Shown here piece after piece: positions 53,771-63,312 of a DNA stretch of 64,000 nucleotides. The first letter of the stretch is position 1. Each line of letters opens with the position of its first letter. The position numbers and the translations under genes are program-made. Origin of the DNA: Phycisphaerales bacterium (GTDB lineage Bacteria; Planctomycetota; Phycisphaerae; Phycisphaerales; UBA1924); assembly GCA_019750095.1 (NCBI GenBank), contig JAIEOW010000072.1, positions 1 to 64,000 of the forward strand. The letters run 5' to 3'. A model generated the notes under the pieces. The model was given only the letters and a program-made list of their open reading frames with translations, was not told where the DNA came from and did not search any database.

Positions 53771-56700
53771 TCAAAGTTCGGGAGCGAAGCCACGTCTGAG
53801 GGTGTTTTCGCAGCTGGCTCTTGGCTCGACGAACTGGAGGAGGTAGTCGGTGCCACCGGCTTTGGAGCCGACGCCGGACATACCGAAGCCGCCGAAGGGT
53901 TGGCGGGCGACGAGGGCACCGGTGATGCCGCGGTTGAGGTAGAGGTTGCCGACGCGGAAGTGGCGTTTGGCGCGTTCGAGGTGGCTGGGCTTGCGGCTGA
54001 AGACGCCGCCGGTGAGTTTGTAAGGAAGACCGTTGGCGATGGTGAGCGCGTCTTCGAAGGTTGACGCGTGCATGATGGCGAGCACGGGGCCGAAGATCTC
54101 TTCGCGAGCGATGGTGTGGGTGGGTTTGACGTTGCTGAAGATGTGGGGAGGAACGAAGGGGAGGGGGCGGGAATCGGGAATCGGGAGTCGGGAATCGGGG
54201 AGAGGCAGAGCCAGTTCGAGTTTGCAGCCCTCTTGCTTGGCTTTCTCGATGTACGAGTAGATTTTCTGCTGGGCCTCGGCGTCGATGACTGGGCCGACAT
54301 CGGTGCCGGGTTTGGTGGGGTCGCCGATGGTGAGGGCTTTGGTGGCTTCGACGATGCGTTCGATGACTTTGCGGATGGCGGGGCCGTTCTCGCCGTCGGG
54401 GTCGACGACGATGAGGCGTGAGCAAGCGGAGCACTTCTGGCCCTGGAAGCCGAAGGCGGAGTGACGAACGGCGAGGACGGCCTCGTCGAGATCGGCGGAG
54501 GTGTCGATGATGATGGCGTTCTTGCCGCCCATCTCGCAGATGACTTTTTTGACGTGGGTGAGTGAAGAAGTGACTGAGTGACGGAGTGATGGAGTGACGG
54601 AGAAGGGAGACGGAGGGGCGGCGGCGCTGAGGATGTCGAGGCCGACATCGCGCGAGCCGGTGAAGGCGATGACGGCGACGCGGGGGTCTCGGACGAGCGA
54701 TGCACCGGTTGTTTCGCCCGGTGCGGGGCAGAGCTGGACGATGCCGCGGGGCGGGGGGGGGGTGGGGCCGGGGAAGGTCTCGGCGAGGGCTCGCTCGAGG
54801 ATGTCGAACAAGGCGCGAGCGATGCCCGGGGTCTGCTCGGCGGGCTTGATGATGACGGGGTTGCCGGTGACGAGGGCGGCGACGGTCATGCCGCAGCAGA
54901 TGGCGAGGGGGAAATTCCAAGGGGCGATGACGACGCTGACGCCGCGGGGCTGGTACCAGACTTCGTCGAGCTCGCCGAGGAATCGGCCCACGCGCTGGCG
55001 ATCAAAGAGCTTGACGGCCTCGCGGGCGTAGAACTCGCAGAAGTCGATGGCCTCGCAGGTATCGGCATCGGCCTCGCGCCAGGTTTTGCCGGCTTCTTTG
55101 ATCATGATGCCGGAGAGTTCGTCGCGCTTCTCGCGCATGAGCTGGGCGGCTTTGGTGAGCACGGCGGCGCGTTTGAGAGCATCCGTGTCCTGCCAGAAGT
55201 CGAAGGCCGCGTCGGCGGCGTCGACCATGGCGCGGGCCTGCTCGACGGTGGTGGTGTTCTGGATCTCGGGCACACGGGCGTTGCTGACGGCCGCGGCGTA
55301 GGCGGTGCGGACGCTGGCCTGTGAGAAATCGCGGAAGGACTCGTTGAAGAACGGGCGGCCGTCGCCGACACCGGGAACGGCTGAAGTGAGGGCGTGGCGC
55401 TCTTTGGCGATGGTGGAGAGATCGGGTTTGGCTTCCCCCCCACCGCCAGCGGGTGCCGAGCCGTGCGGCGAGGCAAGAAGGATGGCCGGGTCGGCGTTGT
55501 CGAGGAAGCCGGCTTTGAGCCAGGATTCGTTGGAGGTGTTCTCGAGCAGTCGACGCACGAGGTATGCCATGCCGGGGATCATCTCGCCGACGGGGACGTA
55601 TTCGCGGACGCGGAGGTTCATCTCGGCGGCGGCGTGTTTGAGCTGGTCGGCCATGCCGTGGAGCATCTGGAGCTCGATGGCGGAGGTTGGCAGGCCGCGT
55701 TTCTCGAGGCCGGCGAGGGCGTAGGCGATGGAGCGGACGTTGTGGGAGCCGAGGGCGAGCTTGACGCCCCCCCCAACCGCGCCACCGCTCTTTGCATCGC
55801 GCGGGCATGCATCCAAGAAGATGTCCGTCATGCGCTCGAAGCAGGCGTCGGTCTCGCGCTTGGTGCGCCAGACGGGGCAGGGCCAGCCCATCTGCTCGGC
55901 GTGGATGACTTCGTAATCCCAGTACGCGCCCTTGACGAGGCGGACGCTCACAACGCGGCCGGTGCGTTTGGACCATTCGCAGATTCGGCGGGCGTCGTCC
56001 TCGCCGCTGGTGAGATAGGCCTGCATGGCGAGCCCGGCCTGGAAATCGACCTTTTCACAGCATCGCATGAAGAGTTCGAGCGTGAGGTCTTTGAGCGAGC
56101 GCTGCTCCATGTCGAAGTTGACGAAGACGCCTTTGGCTTTGGCGGCTTCGAGGATGGGGACGATGCGCTGCATGAGGGCGGCGATGGAGCCCTCGGTATC
56201 GATCGGATCGACACGTGCAGAGAGTGAGCTGATCTTGATGGAGACGTTGGTGCGCGGGATGGGGCCGAGGTGGTCGGATTCAAGCCGCGGGTTGGGCTTC
56301 CAACCGGCAACCGCGCCGGGGAGGTTGTTGACGAGGTCGAGGTACTTGGCCTGATACTGGTGGGCTTCGTGTTCGGAGACGCAGGCCTCGCCCAGGAGAT
56401 CGACGCTGAAGGCGATGCCGTCGTTCCAGAGGTCTTTGAGGTTGCCCAGCGCGCTGGCGGCGTCGGTGCCGGCGATGAACTTGCTGGCCATGCCGGTGAT
56501 CTGGGAGGTAATCTGCTTGGTGGCGAGGCCCTTGGCGATGCCGCCGGCTTTGAGGCCGAGATCGATGGCGGCGGGGACCTTGACGCCGGGCTGGGTGAGA
56601 TAATCCTGAAGATGCTCGAAGATGTCTTCTGGAGACTTGAGCATGGGGAAGGCGTCGACGAAGCGGAAGAGCTGGACCTTGAAGGCCTGGTCCTGCATGG

Positions 56701-56905
56701 ACCATTCCATGAGTTTGTCGGAGTAGAAGCGTGCGCTGAGGAGGCCGGTTTTGTGCTTGCGCGCGCGGTCGAGCATCTCGCGGCCGAGGTCGAGGACTCG
56801 GGGTTCGTCGGCGGATGAAGCGGACAGGGCGTGGGCCGGTCGCGGGGCGACCGGTTGGGATGCGGAGGTGGCTACGGGCTTGGGCTTGCGCGAGAAGATC
56901 GCCAT
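53771..56905 (-). CDS. putA: Bifunctional proline dehydrogenase / glutamate-semialdehyde dehydrogenase
   Basis: Oxidises proline to glutamate in two steps. 1,044 residues from ATG 56905. No N-terminal DNA-binding domain, so it is not a trifunctional PutA. Proline dehydrogenase part (about 50-470) includes SVRLVKGAYWDYEV; aldehyde dehydrogenase part has VIAPWNFPLAI, the base Glu in CEMGGKN (about 790) and nucleophile Cys in QGQKCSAC (about 823). Several G/P- or repeat-coded insertions interrupt it (see findings). Converges with the Hcp-like gene; divergent from ribF. Confidence 0.93.
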   Translation of the reverse strand: MAIFSRKPKPVATSASQPVAPRPAHALSASSADEPRVLDLGREMLDRARKHKTGLLSARFYSDKLMEWSMQDQAFKVQLFRFVDAFPMLKSPEDIFEHLQDYLTQPGVKVPAAIDLGLKAGGIAKGLATKQITSQITGMASKFIAGTDAASALGNLKDLWNDGIAFSVDLLGEACVSEHEAHQYQAKYLDLVNNLPGAVAGWKPNPRLESDHLGPIPRTNVSIKISSLSARVDPIDTEGSIAALMQRIVPILEAAKAKGVFVNFDMEQRSLKDLTLELFMRCCEKVDFQAGLAMQAYLTSGEDDARRICEWSKRTGRVVSVRLVKGAYWDYEVIHAEQMGWPCPVWRTKRETDACFERMTDIFLDACPRDAKSGGAVGGGVKLALGSHNVRSIAYALAGLEKRGLPTSAIELQMLHGMADQLKHAAAEMNLRVREYVPVGEMIPGMAYLVRRLLENTSNESWLKAGFLDNADPAILLASPHGSAPAGGGGEAKPDLSTIAKERHALTSAVPGVGDGRPFFNESFRDFSQASVRTAYAAAVSNARVPEIQNTTTVEQARAMVDAADAAFDFWQDTDALKRAAVLTKAAQLMREKRDELSGIMIKEAGKTWREADADTCEAIDFCEFYAREAVKLFDRQRVGRFLGELDEVWYQPRGVSVVIAPWNFPLAICCGMTVAALVTGNPVIIKPAEQTPGIARALFDILERALAETFPGPTPPPPRGIVQLCPAPGETTGASLVRDPRVAVIAFTGSRDVGLDILSAAAPPSPFSVTPSLRHSVTSSLTHVKKVICEMGGKNAIIIDTSADLDEAVLAVRHSAFGFQGQKCSACSRLIVVDPDGENGPAIRKVIERIVEATKALTIGDPTKPGTDVGPVIDAEAQQKIYSYIEKAKQEGCKLELALPLPDSRLPIPDSRPLPFVPPHIFSNVKPTHTIAREEIFGPVLAIMHASTFEDALTIANGLPYKLTGGVFSRKPSHLERAKRHFRVGNLYLNRGITGALVARQPFGGFGMSGVGSKAGGTDYLLQFVEPRASCENTLRRGFAPEL

Positions 56906-57027
56906 GCGTCGAGATGCCCTTTCGGATGGATCGGCGTTGGGTGAGGTGCGTGCCGAGCCGTGAGGCAGAGTGTACGGGGTTTGCTGGCCGAACTCACCCG
57001 GCGTTTGGCCTAGTGTTGGACCACGGA

Positions 57028-58047
57028 ATGGACAAGACGGCCCACCAGAACGAATCAAGAGGGAGCGTGCCGAGCGTTTTGTGCATCGGGACGTTTGACG
57101 GGGTGCATCTCGGGCATCGGGCGTTGATCCGCCGAGCGCGGGAGATTGCTGATGCGCACGCGGGGGCGCGGGTGGTGGCGCTGGTGTTCAAGCCGAATCC
57201 GGTGGAGGTGCTGAGGCCGCACGCGGCTCCGCCGAGGTTGTCGATGTTTGAGCGTCGGCGTGACTGGCTGCTATCGGCGGGTGCGGACGTGGTGGAGCGG
57301 CTGGAGCCGACGCCGGAGCTGCTGGATCTTTCGCCCGAGGAGTATGTGCGGCAGACGGTGGAGCGGTACCGGCCGATCGCTTTTGTTGAAGGGGGAGATT
57401 TTCGTTTTGGAAGGGCACGCGCGGGGGACAATCGGCTTTTGGCCGAGCTTGGCGGGCGGCATGGGTTCAGCGTGAGCGTGGTGGAACAGGTGCAGGTGGC
57501 GTTGACGGACCACCAGTTGGTGCCGGCGCGGAGCACGATCGTGCGGTGGCTGCTGAGTGAGGGTCGCGTGCGAGATGCTGCGCGGGTGTTGTCACGGGCG
57601 TTTGAGATTTCGGGGACGGTGGTACGGGGCGACCAGCGCGGGCGGACGATCGGGTTTCCCACGGCGAACATCGAGACGCCGACGATGATCCCTGCGGACG
57701 GGGTGTATGCGGCGCGGGCGCATCTGCCGGATGGACGGGTGATGGCTGCGGCGGTGAGCATTGGCACGAAGCCGACGTTCGGCGAGCATGGTCGTGCGGT
57801 TGAGGCGCACTTGCTCGGGCTTGATGGATCGAGGATTGCGGGTCCGGGGCAAGGGTGGAAGACGCTACCGGAACTGCCGGAGTATGGGTGGGCGATTCGG
57901 CTGGAGATGCTGGCGTGGGTGCGTGAGCAGGTGCGATTTGCGGGTCTTGACGCGCTGCTCGGGCAGTTGCGGCGTGATTGTGAGCGGGTGTGCGAGATCG
58001 TGCGGGCGGAGTCGGTGTCTTCTGAGCTACAGGAAACCAACGCGTGA
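57028..58047 (+). CDS. ribF: Bifunctional riboflavin kinase / FAD synthetase
   Basis: Makes FMN then FAD. 339 residues from ATG 57028. N-terminal nucleotidyltransferase motif CIGTFDGVHLGHRALI and FVEGGDFRFGR, and the C-terminal kinase domain GRTIGFPTANIETP. No FMN riboswitch is recognised in the 122-bp gap to putA. It overlaps the next gene by GTGA, so riboflavin metabolism is coupled to the DHH phosphoesterase. Confidence 0.95.
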   Translation: MDKTAHQNESRGSVPSVLCIGTFDGVHLGHRALIRRAREIADAHAGARVVALVFKPNPVEVLRPHAAPPRLSMFERRRDWLLSAGADVVERLEPTPELLDLSPEEYVRQTVERYRPIAFVEGGDFRFGRARAGDNRLLAELGGRHGFSVSVVEQVQVALTDHQLVPARSTIVRWLLSEGRVRDAARVLSRAFEISGTVVRGDQRGRTIGFPTANIETPTMIPADGVYAARAHLPDGRVMAAAVSIGTKPTFGEHGRAVEAHLLGLDGSRIAGPGQGWKTLPELPEYGWAIRLEMLAWVREQVRFAGLDALLGQLRRDCERVCEIVRAESVSSELQETNA

Positions 58048-59120
58048 CTTCAACTGGACATTCAACCTGGGCGAGCACCGTGTCTGTGGAGCGGCTGGCG
58101 GACGATTTGCGGGCCGCATCGTCGGTGCACGTGACGACGCACACAAAGCCCGACGGCGATGCGTTGGGATCGTCGCTTGCGCTTGCGCGCGCGATCGGGC
58201 ATGCGAAGCGTGGGGCTGCGGCGCGGGTCACGGTCGCCGGGGCGACGCCGCGGTGGATGCCGCTCATCGTCGGCGCGACGCCGGTGACGGTGCTTCGGGC
58301 GCAGGAGTCGACAGCGCTTGAGGGTGATCTGGTCGCGGTCGTGGATACCGGTTCGTGGTCGCAGCTTTCGGATGTGCGATCGGCACTTCAGGGGCGAACG
58401 CGGAACACGGTGATCGTGGATCACCATCTGCAGGGCGACGCGGACATCGCCGAGCGGCGCGTGGTGGATTCCCGTGCGGCCTCCACGACGCAGGTGCTCG
58501 CGCCGATCTGTGCTCGGCTGTGCGGGGTGGATTCGCCGGCGAAGCTGCCGCTGGATGTGGCCGAGCCGCTGTATCTCGGGCTTGCGACCGATACCGGGTG
58601 GCTGCGGTATTCGTCGGTCACCCCCGCGACGCTGCGGCTTGCCGCGGATCTTCTCGAAGCGGGCGTGGACCACACGAAGCTGTATCGAATGATCGAGCAG
58701 CAGGATGTCGTCAATCGATGGAAGCTGCTCGGACGCGCTCTGAGCGGGCTGACGCTGCACAGTGTGCGTGAGAAGGATGATGCGGCGTTGATGGTGCTGA
58801 CGCTTGCCGACTTTGCCGCGACGGGCGCGGGGAGCGAAGATACTTCGGGCTTCGCCGACATGCTGCTGACGGTGGCGACGGTGCAGGTGGCGGGTGTGCT
58901 GTGCGAGACGGCGCCGATGCCTGGCGAACCGCCGCTGACCAAGGTCAGCTTGCGATCCAAGCCCGGAGATCGTGCGGTGGATGTGAACAGTGTCTGCCGA
59001 CGGCTGTCGGGCGGTGGACACGCACGGGCTGCGGGAGCAAAGCCGAAGCTTGCACTGCAGGACGCACATGCCGCGGTGGTGGATGCGTTGCGGAGTGAGA
59101 TGGCTGGAGATCGAGCGTGA
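58044..59120 (+). CDS. nrnA: DHH/DHHA1 nanoRNase and pAp phosphatase
   Basis: 358 residues from GTG 58044, overlapping ribF. Motifs TKPDGDALGSSLA, AVVDTGSW, IVDHHLQGD and C-terminal GGGHARAAGAK are those of NrnA, which degrades short RNA oligomers and dephosphorylates pAp. NrnA often lies next to ribF in bacteria, so this synteny is common. The stop overlaps the methyltransferase start. Confidence 0.92.
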   Translation: MTSTGHSTWASTVSVERLADDLRAASSVHVTTHTKPDGDALGSSLALARAIGHAKRGAAARVTVAGATPRWMPLIVGATPVTVLRAQESTALEGDLVAVVDTGSWSQLSDVRSALQGRTRNTVIVDHHLQGDADIAERRVVDSRAASTTQVLAPICARLCGVDSPAKLPLDVAEPLYLGLATDTGWLRYSSVTPATLRLAADLLEAGVDHTKLYRMIEQQDVVNRWKLLGRALSGLTLHSVREKDDAALMVLTLADFAATGAGSEDTSGFADMLLTVATVQVAGVLCETAPMPGEPPLTKVSLRSKPGDRAVDVNSVCRRLSGGGHARAAGAKPKLALQDAHAAVVDALRSEMAGDRA

Positions 59121-60001
59121 GTTCGGAAGAGCCACGTCGTCGCCGACCGGGCGGGCCGCCGCCATTTGGCGCAAAGGGTGAGCGGCGAAGCGAGCGTGGC
59201 GGAGCGCCTGAAGAGGCGGGCAGCCCGCCCCCGGGGAAGCGGCCGCCGCTGCGGATTCAGACCACGACGCTGTGGGAGTATCCGAGTCAGCACTATGACG
59301 TGTATGCGACGGATGCGTCGGGGCGGCGGAAGCTGGTCTCGGCGATGCAGGGTGATCGGGAGTATGTCGGGGCGACGCCGTCGTGGGTGATTTGGCAGCT
59401 TCTGCAGCGGTATACACGCGAAGGCGATCGCGTGCTGGACCCGATGTGTGGTTCGGGGACGACGCTGGATGTGTGCGATGATCTCGGGCGCAAGGGCATT
59501 GGGTTTGATCTGTTACCGCGCAGGCCGGACATCGCACAGGCCGACGCGCGATCACTGCCGATGCCGGACGCGTCGGCGGATTTCGTGTTTGTTGATCCGC
59601 CGTACTCGACGCACGTGAACTATTCGGATGATCCGCGGTGCATCGGCAAGCTGGATGCGGGCATGGGCGGTCGATCGCACGCCAACGCGTATTACGAGGC
59701 GATGGAGCGGGTGATCGGCGAGTTGCACCGCGTCTTGAAGCCGCGGCGGTACATGGGGCTGTATGTCTCGGACTCTTGGCGCAAGCGTGCGAAGGGCGAT
59801 CCGGGGCAGGGCGCGGGCGAGTTCATGCCGATCGGCTTTGAGTTGTTTGCGATGTTGCGGGAGCGGTTCGTGCCGATCGACATCATCGTCGTCACACGCC
59901 AGAACGCCAAACTCGGACAGGGGCAGTGGCACAAGGCGGCGGAGGAGCAGAACTACTTTCTGCGCGGGTTCAACTATCTGTTCATCATGAAGAAGAACTG
60001 A
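59117..60001 (+). CDS. N6/N4-type DNA (or RNA) methyltransferase
   Basis: 294 residues from GTG 59117 (GTGA overlap with nrnA). A Pro/Arg/Gly-rich N-terminal 60 residues precede the S-adenosylmethionine motif DPMCGSGTTLDV and the catalytic motif VDPPYSTHVNYSDD. This is the amino-methyltransferase type, with the beta-class motif order X-I-IV uncertain. No restriction enzyme is nearby, so it may be an orphan DNA methylase or an RNA enzyme of the same fold. Not phage-like in context. Confidence 0.82.
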   Translation: MSSEEPRRRRPGGPPPFGAKGERRSERGGAPEEAGSPPPGKRPPLRIQTTTLWEYPSQHYDVYATDASGRRKLVSAMQGDREYVGATPSWVIWQLLQRYTREGDRVLDPMCGSGTTLDVCDDLGRKGIGFDLLPRRPDIAQADARSLPMPDASADFVFVDPPYSTHVNYSDDPRCIGKLDAGMGGRSHANAYYEAMERVIGELHRVLKPRRYMGLYVSDSWRKRAKGDPGQGAGEFMPIGFELFAMLRERFVPIDIIVVTRQNAKLGQGQWHKAAEEQNYFLRGFNYLFIMKKN

Positions 60002-60114
60002 AAGGCGTGAACGCGGAGAGGGCGGAGAGACCGAAGGGGCGCGGAGGAAGTCGTGGGCAGGGATTCGATGCCCCGGCGTGTGCTTCGTCGGTGTATTGCG
60101 CTCCGTGGAGCCGT

Positions 60115-61233
60115 TCAGCCGAAGATGCGCAGCCAGTTCCCGGAGACGAAGCCGGCGATCTCGGGTTCGGACCAGCCGCGGCTGCACAGTGCCTCGGTGA
60201 GCAGGACGAGATTGGCGGGTTGATTGATGCCCGTGGGCATGCGATCGGCGGCGAATCCGCCGTCCATGTCGGAGCCAAGGCCCACGTGGCGGGTGCTGCC
60301 TGCGATGGTGCAGACGTGCTCAACGTGGCGGATCGCGTCGTCGATGCTGGCGCGGCCGGTCTTGCCGATGCCGGGGTGCAGGAACGTACTGAGCAGGTTG
60401 AGCCCGATCACGCCGTTGCGGCGCACGATCTCGCGGATCTGTCCATCGTTGAGATGTCGCTGGTTGACGCCAGTGGGATCGGTGATCGCTCGGCAGTTGG
60501 AGTGCGAGGCGATCAGCGTGCGGTCGGTCTTGGAACAGAGCTCGTCAAAGGCGCGATCGGAGAGATGCGAAGCGTCGTGAACGATGCCGAGCCGGTCCAT
60601 GGCGCGGGCAAGCTCGCGCCCGAGATCCGAGAGTCCCTCGGCGGTGGTGTTGCCGCCGGCGTAGCGCGAGCTCTTGGCCCAGGCCATGCCGATGGCCACT
60701 ACGCCCCGCTCGGCCCACCAGCCCAGCTCGTCGGGTGAACGAATCGGGTCCGCGTTCTCAATCAGAATGCCCACATGGATCGGCGGCTCAGCTTGCCCGA
60801 CACGCTGGTCGCCCAGGCGATCGGATCGGGCGATTCGGGCCTCGGCGGAGAGCGGCACGACTTCTGCGACACCCATGCCGCCACGGACTTCGCCGACATC
60901 GGCACCTGCGCCGATGGATGCGAAGCGGTCGAGCACGATGTGGCCGCGATCGCGCCAGGTGAGATAGACCTCGAGCTGGGCTCTTCCGACGATGTGGGCA
61001 CGGGCGAAGTCGCCCTCGGCATAGGCCTCGGCAAAACGCGCGGTGTCGCCGCCGGGCTCGGTGAAAATCGTGCCCAGAACGAGCCGGACGCGACCATCAC
61101 GAAGCGTCGGCAGCGTGACGGCGGCGGGCGGATGGGGGCCGCCCGCGCGGTCGAGCGGCGCGAGCATGTCTCGGCCGTTGACGGCGAGATAGGCGAGATC
61201 AAGATGGGCATCGAACCAAATGGGCGAGGGCAT
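60115..61233 (-). CDS. Membrane dipeptidase family M19 (renal dipeptidase-like)
   Basis: 372 residues from ATG 61233. Zinc ligands by motif: DAHLDLAY near residue 10, Glu in LIENAD, His in VHDASHLSD and ASHSNCRA, Asp in SDMDGG. Hydrolyses dipeptides, possibly with D-residues. No signal peptide, so probably cytoplasmic, unlike many homologues. It is divergent from sppA. The family is clear. Confidence 0.9.
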   Translation of the reverse strand: MPSPIWFDAHLDLAYLAVNGRDMLAPLDRAGGPHPPAAVTLPTLRDGRVRLVLGTIFTEPGGDTARFAEAYAEGDFARAHIVGRAQLEVYLTWRDRGHIVLDRFASIGAGADVGEVRGGMGVAEVVPLSAEARIARSDRLGDQRVGQAEPPIHVGILIENADPIRSPDELGWWAERGVVAIGMAWAKSSRYAGGNTTAEGLSDLGRELARAMDRLGIVHDASHLSDRAFDELCSKTDRTLIASHSNCRAITDPTGVNQRHLNDGQIREIVRRNGVIGLNLLSTFLHPGIGKTGRASIDDAIRHVEHVCTIAGSTRHVGLGSDMDGGFAADRMPTGINQPANLVLLTEALCSRGWSEPEIAGFVSGNWLRIFG

Positions 61234-61357
61234 GAGGACGAGGGTAGAGGGACTGAGCGTCAAACTCCGATGCGTCGGTCCGAAAGCGGGGTTCGTCGCT
61301 TGGGCCGCGCAGTCGCTACTGTCTGTGGTCCAGAGTGCCCAAACGGAGGTCTTGAGT

Positions 61358-63229
61358 ATGTCTCATGCTGTGCGTCCGGTGATCGCCCTGCTGGCGGCCG
61401 CGTTGTTCACGATCGCGCCAACGGCTCTCTCGCCCGCTCATGCTGCGACGCGGCTCGACGACAAAGCCGACGCCACAAAGTCCACCAAGGCCGTCGGCAT
61501 CGGGCACATCGAGATCCACGGCGCGCTGTCGGAGATTCCTCATCCTTTGGCCTGGCTGATGGGCTCGGGCGATCACGCGACGATGCGTGACATGCTCGCG
61601 CTGATCAAGGAAGCCGCAGAGGATGATGAGCTGTCCGGACTCGTGATCCGGTTGCGCGAGGCCACGCTGTCGCTGACGCAGGTTGAGGAGCTTGGGTCGG
61701 CGATTCAAGAGTTTCGCAAGGGTGGGAAGAAGGTGCACCTCTTCGCCGACGGCTATTCCACGACGGAACTCGTGCTGGGGTCGTATTGCGACGAGATCAT
61801 GCTGCAGCAGGGCGGCGGGATCGAGTTTCCGGGGATGTACATGGAGGAGATGTACCTCGCCGACACGATGGCATGGGCGGGGTTGACGCCGCAGATGGTG
61901 CAGGTGGGTGATTACAAGGGCGTGAACGAACAGTACATGCGGACCGCGCCGAGTCCGCAGTGGGAAGAGAACATTTCGGGGTTGCTCGATGCGCTGTACG
62001 GCAACGTGCGAACGCGCATCAAGCAGGCCCGCAAACTGGACGACGCCAAGCTGGACGAGGCGATGAAGCAGTGCTGGATGGCGCTCGGCGAGACGGGAAC
62101 CAGGGTCGGGCTGATTGACTCCACGTTTGATCTGCCCGCGCTCAGCAAGCACCTGGAAAAGTCCTATTCCGGCGAGATCGACTGGCACAACTATGACGTG
62201 GCCGAGGCCACGCCCAAGCTGGACACGAGCAACCCGTTCTCAATGCTGAGCAAGATGTTCAAGGAGCCCAATCACTCGCCAACGCGGGATGCGATCGCGA
62301 TTGTGCACATCAACGGCCCGATCGTGGATGGCGAGAGCAGCGAGGGCGGGTTCCTCGGCGAGAGTTCGGTCGGGTCGCACACGATCCGGCGGGCACTCTC
62401 AGAGATCGAAGAGGAAGACCTATTCAAAGGTGTGGTGGTCCGCATCGATTCGCCGGGCGGGTCGGCGATCGCCAGCGAGGTGATCTGGCAGGGCATCACA
62501 CGGCTGAGCGAGACGCGCCCGGTGTGGGTCAGCGTCGGGTCCATGGCCGCCAGCGGCGGGTACTACTGCCTGGTGGCGGGTCAGAAGGTGTATGTGAATC
62601 CGTCGAGCATCGTGGGCTCGATCGGCGTGGTGGGCGGCAAGATCGCGATGACGGGACTTTATGACAAGCTGAAGGTGCGTGTGCACGGTCGCGAGCGCGG
62701 GCCGATGGGCGGCATGCTCGCGTCGAGCTCGCCTTGGACCGACGCCGAGCAGGCCGCGGTGCGGCAGAAGATGCAGGAGACGTACGACCTGTTCACATCA
62801 CGCGTGAGCGCGGGGCGGAAGGGGATCGATCTTTCCAAGACCGCCGAGGGACGCTTGTTCGCGGGCAATGACGCGGTGAAGTTGAAGATGGCCGACGCCG
62901 TGGGCGGGCTGAACGACTGCGTGCGCGATCTGGCGAAGGAGTTGAAGCTGGTCGAGGGCGACTATCAGATTCTCGAGTTTCCCGGACCGCGTTCGTTGTC
63001 AGAGGTGCTGGGCGACATGATGGGGCCAATGGCCAGCAGCCCGAACCCGATGGCGGCAACGGCCCAGAACATGGGCGAGCACGCTGGGGTCGGCATTCTT
63101 TCGGGCACGCTGAAGATGCTCGTGGGTGAGAAGCACTGGCCGGCCGTGCGGGATCACCTCTCGGCCCTCATGCAGTTGCGCGAGCAGCGTGTGATCCTGA
63201 CCAGCCCGCGGGCGATCATTGTGAAGTAA
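61358..63229 (+). CDS. sppA: Signal peptide peptidase SppA, 67K type
   Basis: 623 residues from ATG 61358 with GGAGG eight bases upstream. Signal or anchor segment at the N-terminus. Two tandem S49 domains: the catalytic lysine is in VGDYKGVNEQYMRTAPS and the catalytic serine in SMAASGGYYCLVAG, as in the E. coli-type long SppA. Acts on remnant signal peptides in the membrane. Divergent from the dipeptidase gene and followed by phoD. Confidence 0.93.
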   Translation: MSHAVRPVIALLAAALFTIAPTALSPAHAATRLDDKADATKSTKAVGIGHIEIHGALSEIPHPLAWLMGSGDHATMRDMLALIKEAAEDDELSGLVIRLREATLSLTQVEELGSAIQEFRKGGKKVHLFADGYSTTELVLGSYCDEIMLQQGGGIEFPGMYMEEMYLADTMAWAGLTPQMVQVGDYKGVNEQYMRTAPSPQWEENISGLLDALYGNVRTRIKQARKLDDAKLDEAMKQCWMALGETGTRVGLIDSTFDLPALSKHLEKSYSGEIDWHNYDVAEATPKLDTSNPFSMLSKMFKEPNHSPTRDAIAIVHINGPIVDGESSEGGFLGESSVGSHTIRRALSEIEEEDLFKGVVVRIDSPGGSAIASEVIWQGITRLSETRPVWVSVGSMAASGGYYCLVAGQKVYVNPSSIVGSIGVVGGKIAMTGLYDKLKVRVHGRERGPMGGMLASSSPWTDAEQAAVRQKMQETYDLFTSRVSAGRKGIDLSKTAEGRLFAGNDAVKLKMADAVGGLNDCVRDLAKELKLVEGDYQILEFPGPRSLSEVLGDMMGPMASSPNPMAATAQNMGEHAGVGILSGTLKMLVGEKHWPAVRDHLSALMQLREQRVILTSPRAIIVK

Positions 63230-63312
63230 TCGCAAGGACCGATCTCGGCCCATGGACACCGATCAGCCGCGGGGCTATGCCTCGGCTGGGACTTGTCCTC
63301 GAGGTATTGCTC

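Noticed and set aside
56906-57027. FMN riboswitch upstream of ribF
   Set aside because: No FMN aptamer consensus recognised in the 122-bp gap.
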